Below, in pieces: positions 10,168 through 22,968 of a stretch of 64,000 nt of DNA. Origin of the DNA: Adiantum capillus-veneris (Eukaryota > Streptophyta > Polypodiopsida > Polypodiales > Pteridaceae); contig CM043962.1 of assembly GCA_014529385.2 (NCBI GenBank), forward strand, positions 53,897,905-53,961,904, in the 5' to 3' direction. The notes under the pieces are model-generated. The model made no database searches, was not told where the DNA came from, and worked only from the letters and a program-made list of their open reading frames with translations. Position numbers and translations under genes: made by a program. Within the stretch, counting starts at the first letter, position 1; each line of letters opens with the position of its first letter.

Positions 10168-10662
10168 GAATCTTTAAGGATAGGATTAGAGAAAAGCTAG
10201 ATATTATAAAATAAAAGATCAAGAGGAAAGAAAAGATGAAACAAGAATATCGTGAAGGGCCCATGGGGAAAATTAAAATGAAGCCTCCACAAGAAAAGAA
10301 TCTCTCGCGACCGATTCAAGAGGATCCATGCTTGTAGGCTACATTTAAGATCTAATCAATGATACAACTAGCTATAGAAAAAGCTTGATCAAAACTCTTT
10401 AGAAGGTATGGAGTATTACTCGTCCAATTTTTGTGCAAGAAATGTTGATGTGACAAACAACTAGATGAAGTAATGCAATCTCTTCTGGAGCAGTAAAAGA
10501 AGGAGCAAGAGTGGTCATCTAAGGAGGGTTCTAGAAAAGAGGTTTTTGTGCAGCATAGATGCAATGAAAGAGCTATTCAATCATGATCTTAGGGAGGAAA
10601 ATCCAAGGCTAATGTATAGAAGCATAATGGAAGGCAAAAAAGATGGAACAAAGACAAATCTT
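10168..10662. other. No gene seen
   Basis: AT-moderate DNA with scattered AAGA-rich strings; both strands have only short frames without recognisable motifs. Confidence 0.4.
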
Positions 10663-11655
10663 TGCTAGAATTAGGGTTGCAAGAAAACACACACAACTTG
10701 GAGAAGATGAAGGAAGCTCAAGGCACACAATAGAGAGTGTATTACTTAGTGTGAAATGGAAAGACAAGATAGCCCTAGAGTGATGGGCGCATATACAATG
10801 CACGGGGGGAAAATGGAGTGATGGGTGCATATACCTCCTATTGAGGAAAAAAATGCCCTTGACAGTCGGTGTGTTCACACACATCACTACCACATGTATA
10901 TGGTAACAAATCCCCCCTTGGGAGTGATGTGGTGAATGAGAGATAACACATAGAGCATAGGGAAGCTCCATGCATTGAGGATAGGATCTCTCCACAAAGG
11001 GAAGTAAGCCCAAAGCTTTGCGAAAAGCTTCAAACTTCTCAAGAGACAATGTCTTTGTGAAAAGATCTGCAAGGTTGTCCTGTGTTGTCACATAGACCAA
11101 GCTGATCTCTCCAACTGAGAGCCTCTCCTTGACATAGTGGTAATGCACCTCAATGTGCTTTGCACGATAATAAAAAATTGGGTTCCTTGCAATTGCAAAT
11201 GCGCTTTGATTGTCAGTGCAAATAGTGTTGGCAGTGTCCTGTCCAACACCCAAATTAGCCATAAGGCGTCTGAGCCATACACACTCAGCCGTAGCTATGA
11301 AGATTGCCCTATACTCAACCTCACAACTAGAAGTGGCCGCATTAGGTTTCTTCTTGCTCAACCATGATATGCATGAACTATTGAGCATGAAACAAAAACC
11401 ACACATGGACACTCGTGTGTCAAAACAACCAGCCCAATCTGAGTCTAAAAAAGCATGTAAATCTGGTGGCAATGATCCCCCCTTGGGATAAAACAAGCCA
11501 AGATGTAAAGTGCCATTCAAGTGGTGAAAATTCCTCTTGACAGCCTACCAATGCTTAGACCCTGGGCTATGCATAAATTTGCTGACGTGTGAGACTACAA
11601 ACTGAATATCTAACCTCGTGTTACATACATAAATAAGGCAACCAATGCCATTCAA
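10663..11655 (-). mobile_element. Copia 3' end fossil: RNase H plus 3' LTR
   Basis: The minus-strand translation gives HLGLFYPKGGSLPPDLHAFL, then DSDWAGCFDTRVS, CVWLRRLMANLGVGQDTAN and HIEVHYHYVKERL, nearly the same as the RNase H end of the copia at 15289-20421. A polypurine tract (CAAGGGGGGATT) precedes the LTR start TGTTACCATATACATGTGG at 10908; the LTR runs to about 10663. Upstream polymerase parts are absent: the piece stops where the satellite at 11656 begins. Same family as the elements at 15289 and 46785, broken. Confidence 0.85.
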
Positions 11656-12194
11656 GGTCACCTACCTAGGCACAATGGCAGCCTTATGGTCCTAAGGCCA
11701 TACTGGATCCCTCATTTCAATAGAGGAAACCCTATGGCCCTCGAGCTTTTACATTGGTCCCCTATGGCCCTAAGTCTATATGATCTCTCATCAGCATAAA
11801 CGGAAACCTACCACCCTAAGGTCATAGGGTGGCCTAGGTGTCCATGTAAAAGCTCTCAAAGAGCATTTAGCCCATTAAATGGTATCTACAAATGCACCAT
11901 GGTAATCGAGGCAGGGTCATAGGATCTCTCATTGCAATAGAGGGAAAACCCAAGGCCCTTGAGGATATCCTAGGTCCATAGGATCTCTCATTACAATAGA
12001 GGGAAACTGAAGGCTCTAGGGTTATAGGGTGTCCTACGTGTAAATGCTCTCCAAGAGCATTTAGGCCATTCAAGGGAACCTACATGGGAAACATGGCATC
12101 GGTATGGCCCTTGAGCTTATAGATTGGTTGGGCCATATGATCTCTTATCAGGATAAAAGCAAACCGATGACCCTAGGGCCAGATTAGGTGTTAC
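11656..12194. repeat. Degenerate satellite array, left side
   Basis: Repeats of a unit built from 'CTATGGCCCTAGGGCCATAGG' (less one terminal base), then '...GTAAAAGCTCTCAAAGAGCATTTAG', 'CATTCAAGGGAACCTACATG' and 'GATCTCTCATTAGAATAGAG'. The same family, same orientation, continues at 42339-44575. The array is cut at 12195 by a terminal inverted repeat, in the middle of the GGTGT...GTAAA part of the unit. Confidence 0.75.
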
Positions 12195-12237
12195 ATTAGG
12201 AAGTGAGTGGGGTATAGAAGGGTCTCTTTATTTGGCA
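12195..12237 (+). repeat. Left terminal inverted repeat of the large TIR element
   Basis: Begins ATTAGGAAGTGAGTGGGGTA and ends in AGGGTCTCTTTATTTGGC. About 36 of 42 bases agree with the MITE right end. Confidence 0.65.
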
Positions 12238-13219
12238 GTTTAAGGAAATTCTTAAAGCTTAAGCCAAGTTTGATCAAGCCTAAAAGAGAGGGCAAAAAGT
12301 CATATGCTGGGGTTTGGTTTTTTTTTTTTTTTTGCAGTCTATTTTAACCTAAAAGAGAGGTGGGTAACTGAATTTTAAAATGTCTTTTTCCCACCCCTCT
12401 CCTCTCTCTCTCTCTCTCTCTCTAACTTCTAAAACACTCTCTCACTTAGATCTCATTAAATGAAGCACTTTTTAGCCCCCCTTCCACATTCTCTCACTAC
12501 ATTATCTCTCTAAAACATGAGCCAAATCTCTCTCTTACCCCCTTTAACTCTCTTGTCACTTCCCCCTCCTAATCATTGAGGGGATATTCTATGCTTCCTA
12601 CTTCTGACAGAAAGTGCAAATACTCCAAGGTTGTAGATCTTCTGTCTCTCCCACTCTCTCTCTCTCTCTCATGCTTTTTCCACTCGAGCTTTAGGTGAGA
12701 GAAATGGGAAACTCCATTACCTTTGTGTGAAGCACCATTTTTCTCTCTATAACACTCATTATCAACATTTAAAATTCAAAGGAGATTGAGATGTACTCCC
12801 TCTCTTTCTTTCCTCCACAACATAATCCTTTTCTTGTATCTTTGAGTACTCTCCACCTTCTTCCCTCTTTAGCCAGCTTCACTTGCTCTTAGCAATCACC
12901 ATTACACATTCTCACTTCTCTCTAATTTTCTTGATTTTCTAACACAAATGTCATTCAATCCCCTACCACTGCAAGACATTACTAAAAACCCAAACCAATC
13001 TTGATTAAATGCTGATTTGGAGTAGGAGTACGCTACTATGTGACTTAACACATCTAATCCCAATGATGCAAATCAGCTATGGAACATTGGGTGCAAGGCA
13101 ATCAACTTATGGGTTGATGGCTATATTTACCCTAGAAATTCAATGACCAATGCATCACCACCCTTTGTAATGTTACTGAGCTACTGCATTTTGTTAGATA
13201 TGGAAGAGACAAAATGTTT

Positions 13220-15283
13220 AGCTACTTTTGAAGATTGTATTCAACTTTTGCCAAAATGAAAGGGAAGCAAGAAAACATCTCCTTGCTTTGTATTTGTCAT
13301 TTCAAGAGAAGTACATGAAAGACATTCAGCAAGTCAGAGAGAAAGCAAACAAGAAGACAAAGCATTTGAACAATAAGATGGAAAAGATTAATAAAAAAAT
13401 AGAGCAGCAAAAAATGGAGCAAGAGCATCGGCTAGAAAATTACATTTAGCTACAACACACTGCACATAATATGTGTCAAGGAATCAATCATCTCACACAC
13501 GTTCTCTTGGGCTACCACATTTGCAAGCACAAGAGACACACGATGTCTATGCTATCTTCAAGTGGTGGACCTCTAAAGAAACATATTTGTCAAACTTGGT
13601 AAGGATACGAATGCAAGATTTTGATTTCCTATATTTTTTGTAGGTTGTTGTAACTTTATTTCAATATGTAGGAACTTGAGTAGGATGATGATGGGAATCG
13701 ATTCCAATGCTCAAACAACAGGATGTAATCTACTAGAGCATATCATCAATCCAAAGGAGTTGCTGGATCTATTGGATGATCCATCCAATGCTAGCATTGC
13801 CAACATTTTTTGTCAAAAGTATTCTAGTGAGCTAAATATAAAAGTGTTGCCTCATGAGATGATGAGATGTGTGACAAAGTAGGAATAAGTTTCAAGGCCT
13901 ACGAAGCTTTGTAAAGAATTGTCACACTAGGTCACAAATAAAAGGTTTGTTTAGGTTGCTACCAACACCTTACAATGTCAGTGTTGCAAAAAAATTCGCC
14001 AATAATGATGTTGCAAGCTTGTTTGGTGGATTTCAATATGTGGAGGATGCCATGCCATTAGAAGATAGAAAATCCTTCCTCTACAATGGATTCAACAATG
14101 TGTATCATTAGAAAAAAATTGAGGTCTTTTGGAGGGCCATTAAGTGGAGAGATCCTAAAAAATGTGCATCCAATGAGGACTCTTTAAACAAGACGCTCGC
14201 TTTAAAATGGCTATTTTACTAAAATTTGGGGCCGGAACAAGCCATTTGATAGTGAGACTGGCCTTTTCACCATAGTCAAAATCCACCTTCCACCATTAAT
14301 GTTCCTAGCATTTTTGGAAACTGAAAAAGTTTGGGGACCCAATTGACAGTAGGGGTCTCTCCTTAGTGGAAAAACTTGCCCCTACTTTTGAAGAAACCAC
14401 TTCCTTCCCTCCTAAATCTTCATCTCTATCTCTATCACCATCTCCAATTCGACTATCAACAAAGTTACTCCTTTCTCCTTCAGCCTTCCCTATTATGGAT
14501 GAACCTTGTAGGTATAGTACTAGTCGATGCTTCAAAACACTCTGCTCCACCAGTAGTACATGTCCAACTTAAAGGAGGTTAAAGTCTTTTATTTTCTCAA
14601 TCCTCATTTGCAACTCAATTAATGCTTCTAATAAATGGATAGAGTTACTTGAATAAGCAAGGGATCTTGGGTGCTTGTGCAGCCTCATAGAAGGAAGAGA
14701 CCTCAACAGTCCAATATGTACAGCTATTTGTGGAAGGGTTGAGTAATGGATTTCAAAATTGAGGTTGGGAGAAAGACTATCAAAGAGGTCCTTGTGAAAC
14801 CTGTCTCCATTCATGGTGATATTATGCCTCAATCAAAAATCCTAGAAGCAATTGTAAGTTATGCAGGCTCTTCCTCATTTAAAAGCCTCTTTATGTTAAT
14901 AATTCTTTCCAAGTTTCTTTATAACATTGTTGTAGTTCTATACCCCTCTTCCTATCAAGAGTGGAAGCCTGTGGAGTGCATTGTTGGCCTCATTTATGTT
15001 GCAGATGCTCACATTAGACAGATTCAGTATGAGGGCAGAAGCCATAGGAGTCTAGCTAATGCTAGCATTTTCTTTTATGACCATTTCTACCAGCTTGAAA
15101 GAAACCACAAAGCAGGTTCCTTGATTCACTTACCTTTGGAGGAGGACTGAAATTATATAGATTGTCCAGTTCCTAAATATGTTTCTCTTAAATAAGTTAA
15201 AACCAAGCTTTTGAATGATGTTCAATGTTCACTAAGGCCTACTGTACCGACAAATCTCGTCAAGACAATTCTATTCATCCCTA
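13220..15283 (+). pseudogene. Degenerate gene of the large TIR element, unrecognised
   Basis: A series of plus-strand open blocks with protein-like composition. 13228-13449 is Lys/Glu-rich and strongly coiled-coil (KIVFNFCQNEREARKHLLAL then KANKKTKHLNNKMEKINKKI). 13676-13882 contains LLEHIINPKELLDLLDDPSN. Near 13950-14110 is GLFRLLPTPYNVSVAKKFAN then VASLFGGFQYVEDAMPLEDR. 14746-15150 contains SSYQEWKPVECIVGLIYVAD. Several stops and frame changes separate them, and some gaps may be introns. The last block resembles a minus-strand block at 40988-41197 (VEWEPIESLTGTFETIDADL). I cannot name a family; a transposase or accessory protein of the TIR element is the natural guess from position. Confidence 0.35.
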
Positions 15284-15288
15284 TTACG

Positions 15289-15515
15289 TGTTACCATATA
15301 CATGTGGTAGTGATGTGTGTAAACACACTAGGACCCCCGGGGCATTTTTTCCCTCTTTAGGAGGTTTTTTCCCCCATGCATTGTATATACGCCCATCACT
15401 CTAGGGCTATCTATCTTTCTATTTCACACTAAGTAATACACTCTCTATTGTGTGCCTTGAGCTTCCTTCGTCTTCTCCAAGATGTGTGTGTTTCTCTGCA
15501 ACCCTAATTCCAACA
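15289..15515 (+). repeat. 5' LTR of copia 15289-20421
   Basis: 227 bp, starts TGTTACCATATACATGTGG, ends ...CTAATTCCAACA. It contains a TATA-like TTGTATATA and the phrase GGGCTATCTATCTTTC. Confidence 0.95.
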
Positions 15516-15517
15516 AT

Positions 15518-15529
15518 TGGTATTAGAGC
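15518..15529 (+). other. Primer-binding site, initiator-Met type
   Basis: TGGTATTAGAGC, one base from the usual plant copia site TGGTATCAGAGC, 2 bp after the LTR end. Confidence 0.85.
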
Positions 15530-15836
15530 AGGTTGCATCCTCCCGAGCTTAGTCGCCAACTGCTCCAGCACACGCCTGCTCACTTTATTCAATTTCAGTG
15601 AGGTTTGGCAAGCGTTCGCAGGTCGATAAATACTTGGGGCTCATTTCAGCCTCCGTTTCCACTACAGGAAGTACTGCACAGACTATTTTGTCATTTTGTG
15701 TGGAATTTTTGTTAGTGCCGTTTTCTCCATAACATGTGCCTTATAGTCTTCTACGACTTGTGCTATATAGCACGTGTTGTTCCCGCTCCCTTTCTCCTAT
15801 TTTCGGGCAGTTTTCACATCAGGTGCAGCATTTACC

Positions 15837-17370
15837 ATGGCTGATAATAACAACACAGATGTGTTCAAGATGTTTGCTACTGAGGACAGGTTGGATGGGG
15901 ACAACTACCCTATGTGGGCTTATATGTTGCAACATGTTCTTGTGTCAAAGGGCGTCTGGAACATTGTGCAGGGCATTGATGTACATCCTGGTTCTAAGGA
16001 TGTAGGCGATGTTGAGGATGTTGCAGGTCTTGCTGCAAGGATTGCTACTGTCAGAGTTGTTTTGCCTACGGCAAAACAAGCTCGTTCGGATGTAAAGGAT
16101 GCGCAGGCTCATGCACTGATTGTGTTTTCTGTGAAGCGCACCATTGTTCCTCACATCCGTTCAACAAAATCTGCAAAACAGGCTTGGGATATTCTAGTAG
16201 GTCTTTATGAAAGCCGCAATGAGGCTAAAATTGCTTTGCTGCGCAAAGAACTGGAGTCGAAGATTATGCATGAGGAAGATGATATGGACACTTTCCTTGC
16301 TAGTGTCAAGGATATCAATGAGCAACTTATTTCTGTAGGTGAAGTCATTTCAGACAGTTCCCTTGTGCAGATTGTTCTTGATGCCTTACCAGATTCTTAC
16401 CAGACTTTTGGTAGTACTTGGAGACTTATGACCCCAGGAAATCCAGGAGTTTTCAAGTTTGATGCATTATGCACATTGCTGTTGCAAGAGTCACTTTCCA
16501 GAAAAAACAGGACTAGACAGCGTGCAGTTGAACAGGCTTTTATTGCTTCTCAAAGAAAGGGTGGTAACAACAATGCATCCACTTCTTATGGTTCTGCTGC
16601 GAGTGGCAAAAATTTTGTTCCTAATGCTTCTGCTGGCAGTAATTCGTTTGGAAATTCTGGTGATAAGGGCAAAAAGAAGATGCGTTGCCATTATTGTAAA
16701 GCCAATGATCACTTGATCAAGTCGTGTCCTAAGTTGAAGGCCAAAGAGGCTAAGAAGAAAGAGGGTGGTTCCACTGCAAATGCTGGTTCCACTACAAATG
16801 CAGCCATTGTTGAGTCTTCTCTGAAAGGAGACTGTAATGCTGATGTTAATGCAGAATGGGCTTTTAGCGCAGAGTGCACTTACAATCCTGCTGTCCATGA
16901 TGCATGCTTGTCAATTGTTGCAGATTCACATGTGTGGTATTTCGACAGTGGTGCTACAAAGCACAATACCTCACATCGTGAATTGTTTACCTCTCTTGAG
17001 TTTGTCCCTCATGGAAATTCAGTCACTTGTGCCAACAACGCCTCTTATCCAGTTCAGGGAGTTGGAAAGATTATGCTCACTGCTGCTAATGGCGGCTCCT
17101 TCACACTTGTTGATGCACTTTATGTACTTGGGATCAAGAAGAATCTCTTGTCTGTATCCGCACTTGCTAGACTTGGACTTGTAGTCAAACTTGTGGATGA
17201 CAGATGTACAGTTCATGATCTCAGTTTTGGTGATGAAATTGTTGCATCAGGCTTTTTGTTCTGTGGGCTGTATAAGCTCACTTTGTATGACAAGTGTGGA
17301 CAAAATTTTGCAAATGCTGTTGCAGATTCAAGGGCTATTTCAGATGCAAAACTTTGGCATGCACGTTTTG
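15837..17370 (+). mobile_element. Copia gag and protease block
   Basis: Gag begins MADNNNTDVFKMFATEDRLD and runs through a UBN2/copia-gag type region (RKELESKIMHEEDDMDTFLA) to a zinc knuckle CHYCKANDHLIKSC near 16684. The aspartic protease active-site region VWYFDSGATKHNTS lies near 16930-16975. A gag-pre-integrase LWHARF follows near 17350. Gag forms the particle and the protease cuts the polyprotein. Fossil; boundaries rounded to domains. Confidence 0.85.
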
Positions 17371-17399
17371 TCATCTAAATTTTACCGGTTTGCTGCGTT

Positions 17400-18250
17400 T
17401 GCAGAAATCTGATATGCTTGCTTCTTTGCCACCTCTTGAAGCACTTGTCAAACATGTTTGTGAAGGCTGTATTTTGGGTAAGATGCAGCATTCTAAGTTT
17501 CCAAAGGATGGTTCATTTCAGGCCACATCCAGGTTGCAGCTTGTGCATAGTGATGTTTGTGGGCCCTGCAAACTCCATCCTTGGGCAATTACCTGTACTT
17601 CGTGACTTTCATTGATGATTACTCCAGGCATGCATGGGTATTTCCGCTTAGAGCGAAGTCCAAAGTTTTTATGTGCTTCAAACAATTTCTGGCTATGGCT
17701 GAAAATGTCTCAAAATGTACTATGGGCACCCTCCGTTCCGATCGAGGGGGGGAGTATATGTCTCATGAATTTAATGCATTTCTGGCTAGTCGTGGGATAA
17801 AACACCAATGTATAGTGCCTTATACACCTCAGCAAAATGGTGTTGCTGAGAGGAAAAAAAGGTCACTGACAGAAATGGCACGATGTATGGTCAAAAGTCA
17901 AGCTTTGCCGCATTCTTTTTGGCTTGAGGCCATCATGTGTGCCACTTATGTACTTAATAGGTGTCCTATGAAAGCTTTGCAGTCTATTACTCCATATGAA
18001 GCGTGGCATGATAGAAAGCCTTCTATTGAGAACATGCGTGTTTTTGGCTATTTGGCATATGCTTTGGTGCCACAAGTGCAGCGCAGAAAATTGGATGATA
18101 AGGTTGTCAAATGTATTTTTTTTGGTTATAGTGCTGAAAGCAAAGGTTACAGGTTGTATCATCCGCAAACAAAACGTATTCTGGTTTCACGGGATGTAGT
18201 GTTTGTGGAAGATTCTTTTCAGCCCTTGCTGTCATGTACTAGAGACAGTA
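17400..18250 (+). mobile_element. Copia integrase block
   Basis: LVHSDVCGP, FIDDYSRHAWVFPLRAKSKV, LRSDRGGEYMSHEFNAFL and YTPQQNGVAERKKRSL are the rve-type integrase core phrases with the DDE triad context, followed by the copia-specific C-terminal part (VFGYLAYALVPQVQRRKLDD). Integrase inserts the cDNA. Fossil. Confidence 0.85.
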
Positions 18251-18559
18251 ATGTAAGCTCACAGGACATTTATGACACTTTGTTACCTCTTTTCAGTGGT
18301 GGAAATACAAATGTAAGTTCAAATGAGGCAAATGTACAGCCTATGGGGGTTTCTGAAAATGTTACAGATTAGCCTATTACTGATGCAGATGTACATGATG
18401 TACTTGATGAGGAAAGGGCTGAAAATGAGCAGGCTAGAGGTATGCCAAAATGGATGGTGCACACTTTGCGTGACAGTAAATTGGATGCACCTTTGTCTAG
18501 TTGTACTCGTTCAGGCTCTCGCCATGCATCTTATGCATCAGATTAATATGCTTTGGCTG

Positions 18560-20130
18560 TGTCTAGTTTACATGATGTTGAGGAGCCTCTATCTTTTGAT
18601 GAAGCACATAATTCAAAAAATTGGATGGCTGCCATGCAATCAGAATATGATGCACTTATAGAAAATGACACATGGACTTTATGTGATTTACCTCCTGGCA
18701 AAAAGGCCATTGGTACGGAGTGGGTTTACAAGTTGAAACGCAAACCAGATGGTGAGATCGATTGCCATAAGGCTCAACTTGTTGCAAAGGGTTATGCACA
18801 ACAAAAAGGCATAGATTATGAAGATACTTTTGCTCCCACTTGTCGCATGACTACTGTGTGTTTTCTATGTGCATTGGTTGCTCATTTTGGTTGGGATGTA
18901 CATCAATCAGACATTGTTACTGCTTTCTTGAATGGTGACATATTTGAGGAAGTTTATGTAACGCAGTCTCGCGGTTTTGTCATAAAAGGACAAGAGGACA
19001 AAGTGTGCAGATGTCAAAAGGCTTTGTATGGGTTGAAGCAATCTCCTTGTGCTTGGTATGAGAAAGCTGACAATCATTTGGTTAAACGAGGCTTTCGTAA
19101 TAGTCCAACAGAAAGCACATTGTATGTAAAGCGTGAGGATGGTGTATTTCTCATTGTGGTTCTTTATGTTGATGATTTGCTGATCACTGGACCAAATGAG
19201 AAACATATTGCTGAATTTAAGGCTGATTTGAATGCTACTTTCAAGATGAAAGATTTGGGGCTGTTGCATCATTATTTGGGCATATAGTTTAAGCAGTGTG
19301 ATGGTGGTATTGCCTTGTGTCAAAAAAGTTACATAGAGACATTGCTATGTAAGTTTGGACTTGAGGATTGCAAACCTATTGCCACTCCCATGGAAACAGG
19401 TTTGAAGTTGAGTCTACATGATGCTGGCGATCCTGCTGATGTCACTCTTTACCAAACTGCTGTTGGCTGCCTCATTTATGTATGCAACACGAGGCCGGAT
19501 ATTCAATTTGCAGTCTCACAGGTCAGCAGATTTATGCATAGCCCAGGGTCTAAGCATTGGCAGGCTGTCAAGAGGATTTTCTGCTACCTTAGTGGCACTT
19601 TACATCTTGGCTTGTTTTATCCCAAGGGGGGATCATTGTCACCAGACTTACATGCTTTTTCGGACTCAGATTGGGCCGATTGTTTTGACACGCGAGTGTC
19701 CACAAGTGGTTTTTGTTTTATGCTTGGCAGTTCATGTATATCATGGTTGAGCAAGAAGCAACCTACTGTGGCCACTTCGAGTTGTGAGGCTGAGTGCAGG
19801 GCAGTCTTCACAGCTACGGTTGAGTGTGTATGGCTCAGACGCCTTATGGCTGATTTGGGTGTTGGACAGGACACTGCCAACACTTCTACACTGACAGTCA
19901 GAGCGCATTGGCAGTTGCAAGGAACCCAGTTTTTCATGCTCTCACAAAGCACATTGAGGTGCATTACCACTATGTCAGGGAGAGGCTCTCAGCAGGAGAG
20001 ATCAGGTTGGCTTATGTGCCAACACAGGACAACCTTGCAGATCTTTTCACAAAGGCATTGTCTCGTGAGAAGCTTGAAGCTTTCCGCAAAGCTTTGGGCT
20101 TACTCCCCTTTGTGGACTGATCATGTCCTT
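18560..20130 (+). mobile_element. Copia reverse transcriptase and RNase H block
   Basis: WVYKLKRKPDGEIDCHKAQL, YGLKQSPCAWYEKADNHLVK and the catalytic LYVDDLLITG identify the reverse transcriptase. FSDSDWADCFDTRVSTSGFC, SKKQPTVATSSCEAECRAV and LADLFTKALSREK identify the RNase H end. Fossil; boundaries rounded. Confidence 0.85.
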
Positions 20131-20195
20131 AGGGCATGGCACTTCCCTTTACTCATGTGCCAGCGCTCGTTCACCGCATCACTCCAGGGGGGATT

Positions 20196-20421
20196 TGTTA
20201 CCATATACACATGGTAGTGATGTGTGTGAACACACTAGGACCACCGGGCATTTTTTTCCTCTTTAGGAGGTTTTTTTTCCCGTGCGTTGTATATAAGCCC
20301 ATCACTTTAGGGCTATCTATCTTTCTATTGCACACTAAGTAATACACTCTCTATTGTGTGCCTTGAGATTCCTTTGTCTTCTCCAAGCTGTGTGTGTTTC
20401 TCTGCAACCCTAATTCCAACA
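20196..20421 (+). repeat. 3' LTR of copia 15289-20421
   Basis: 226 bp, preceded by the polypurine tract CCAGGGGGGATT. About 14 differences from the 5' LTR by eye. Confidence 0.95.
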
Positions 20422-20426
20422 TTACG

Positions 20427-21005
20427 GTGCTCATTGAGTTGTTTGGTTCACAATCCATTAGAATTTCTAGGAGAATGTTGTAGTGCAATGGTCTTGATGT
20501 TGTGTTCTACAATGTCCTTCTTGACAATGGTTGGCATACAAAGGATTCAACAGGTATTGTCAGTGAGTTTGCACTTGACAGCTTAATAGCCAAGTACATG
20601 ATTACCACACAATCCTTAATATTATCATTATGATATATGAGATCTTGACTTATCAATGGCGTGCTTGTGCCAATGGATCAAGAGGCAGCTAGCCTGTAAG
20701 GAAATAGTGTGATGCATATAGAGGTCATTGTAACAGTGATGAGAACTTGTTAACAACTATAACCATTTGGGAGTTCAGAATGTTGTCCTAGTTTTGACAC
20801 GATATTTTGCAAGAGCTTGGAAGAGATAGACCAAAATTTCTTTTTCATTCACGATGGACGTAAGTTGCCGCAGAGAAAGGAGAAGGTGATTCAGTGAATT
20901 GACATCTTAGGCAAAGTGACGATAGTACAGTCGTAGGATTTGAATGAGTCTCTATAACAAACATACTTGAGGTGAGCTACTAAATGATTTATCTTTGGAC
21001 CATTC
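20427..21005 (+). other. TIR-element DNA between two LTR insertions; no intact gene
   Basis: This is the continuation of the DNA found left of 15284, lying between the copia and the gag-only element. Short plus-strand frames exist (for example around 20430-20590) without recognisable motifs. Confidence 0.4.
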
Positions 21006-21267
21006 TGTGCGCATCTGTTGCACGTGTCAATGCAAAGGAACTTGCCGATACATTGTGTGTGAGCCACAAATGGCTCCAAGCACACAACTAGCCTAAACTA
21101 GTAAGCGCAAGATGGCGATGGTGTGTCACTCACCGCTCTACGCTTGCTATTGTGGAGGATTCCTCGCCGCAAAGAAGAAGGAGCCGCCGCTGCGCCGTGC
21201 TCAATTGCTTCACCGCCGCTGTGCCGTCGTCGCAATGCTCAATCTCTCTCTCTCTCTCATGCATACA

Positions 21268-21312
<45 letters not shown>

Positions 21313-21591
21313 GGAGATGAAGAAGAAGAAGATGGAGATGGAGCAAGAGCACTCTTCAATTGCACAAATGAGAGAATTTTAGGTTTAGTTGACTTTTATA
21401 TGAACTCGCCCCATTCACACTTGGGCGCCCATGCTTAGCCAACTAATCCCTTGAATGTTCTAGCTAGAGTGCACCTCTCATCGGCGGTCACTCTTACCCT
21501 TTCCTATTGGACCGACAAGCCCGGTACCTGACTCTACCAAATAAATAATACGGCGTTCGTCTTAGGTGATAGGAATGTGCGTGAGGGTTAA
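21006..21591 (-). repeat. 3' LTR of the gag-only element
   Basis: 586 bp; on the minus strand starts TGTTAACCCTCACGCACATT and ends ...GATGCGCACA. Contains a CA/TG microsatellite at about 21262-21312. Confidence 0.9.
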
Positions 21592-22968
21592 CATGCCCCC
21601 CTTCCTAATGTAGATTCCATCCTCAAAAGCTATTGAGTTGAAGCTCGTTCATCGAGGTGGAAGATCATTTGAGATGAATGTCCTTAGCCTTCTTTAGTCA
21701 CTGCAAAATCAAACAACATTGTCTCAGTAATTGCATTCTCATATACAATTAAAAAGCATATGCAGTTTAGGCAGATAAATTGATTGGTAACAGAATTTTA
21801 AACCATTTGTGAGCAATAAACATTAAATTGCAATATAATCAAACACATAAACAATTGTAAAGATAAAAAATTAAACAAGTCCGGGGTCGCTATTTAACGG
21901 TCGAAAGGCACTAAAGATCGACTATTAATACCATGGGAAAATTTCTCAATTTTCTCTAGTCAATTAAGTTGTTTAGTCGCGAGAGCCAAGTATTTCATGT
22001 CTGAGGGCTGACTAGAGGCTATACCTAGAAGACCTTGTAGTTAAGCTACCATAAAAGGAATTGCTCATGAAATCATTGCCTGACTTATTTCCTTTTATTT
22101 GACCCCTCAAAGTCTTTTCACATTGTTTCAATTTTGATGTGTGTGCTTATTTTGTATGCCTTGGGTTTTTTGCTTTTCAAGGAAAAGCGTCCACACTGGG
22201 AACCTCTAGGGCTCCAATACCATAGGCGATACATGTGAGTGAAGTACCAAATCAAGCTGAGATTTCTCTTCTAGCTTAAGATTTTACATTGTGGCACTTT
22301 GTTTTTTTTTTGTTTATACATTTTCAGTATTTTAATTTTGTAACTTTGGGGGGCCATATAACATTGTTACCCTTCCCAGGCTCTTTACATTAGCAAACTC
22401 TCTTTATAATACTTAAGCTAAAGGTCAATAGGGACTAAGCCCATTAGAAAGCCCTAGTACATTTCACACAATGCTGCCTAAATTGGATTAAGAACCTAAG
22501 TAACCATTGATTATTAGGAAGGCATTCCCCATGGTATTAAGAGAAGATCTCTAACGCCTAGATTGGTCAAACTAGCTTAGTCCAACTGCTTGATGTTTAA
22601 ACCTAGACAAGTGATTATGAAAAAAAATTACATTGAGTTTAATGTTTTATACTAAGCAAATGTGCTTGATATTGTGCTACCAATCACAATTACAGCAGAC
22701 AAACATGGATGCAAAAAGATAAGGGGCAATGCTAATGGACAAGAAACACCTATTTGTGTTGATGGTCGTTCTTGGTTTGAAGTGTGAACGAGAGAAAGAT
22801 TCCATGAAGGTCCAAATCCTAACAACAATAATACATTCCTGTACACACTAGGAAACACAAAGAATACCTCTAGGAGGCACATCAGTGGGAAAAGGTACCA
22901 ACACTTATTGAACACAATTAAAAAACATAAGGAACCCTAACCTAATTATTTGCACTCCCCCTAGAGAG

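Larger units (their letters stand above)
15289..20421 (+). mobile_element. Ty1/copia LTR retrotransposon, full length, broken
   Basis: Both LTRs are present, flanked by TTACG at 15284-15288 and 20422-20426 (perfect 5-bp target duplication). A Met-type primer site is at 15518-15529 and the polypurine tract CCAGGGGGGATT precedes the 3' LTR. Coding parts are in copia order: gag with CCHC knuckle, aspartic protease, integrase, reverse transcriptase, RNase H. The reading frame has about five breaks, so it is a fossil. LTRs differ by about 6% by hand count, giving an older insertion than the Tnt1-like element. It sits inside the large TIR element. Relatives in this window: 10663-11655 and 46785-48416 with 60203-61159. 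Confidence 0.95.

Noticed and set aside
10609-10660. Extending the copia 3' LTR to about 10609
   Set aside because: The LTR match ends near 10663 (CTAGAATTAGGGTTGC region); the DNA further left does not match the other LTRs.
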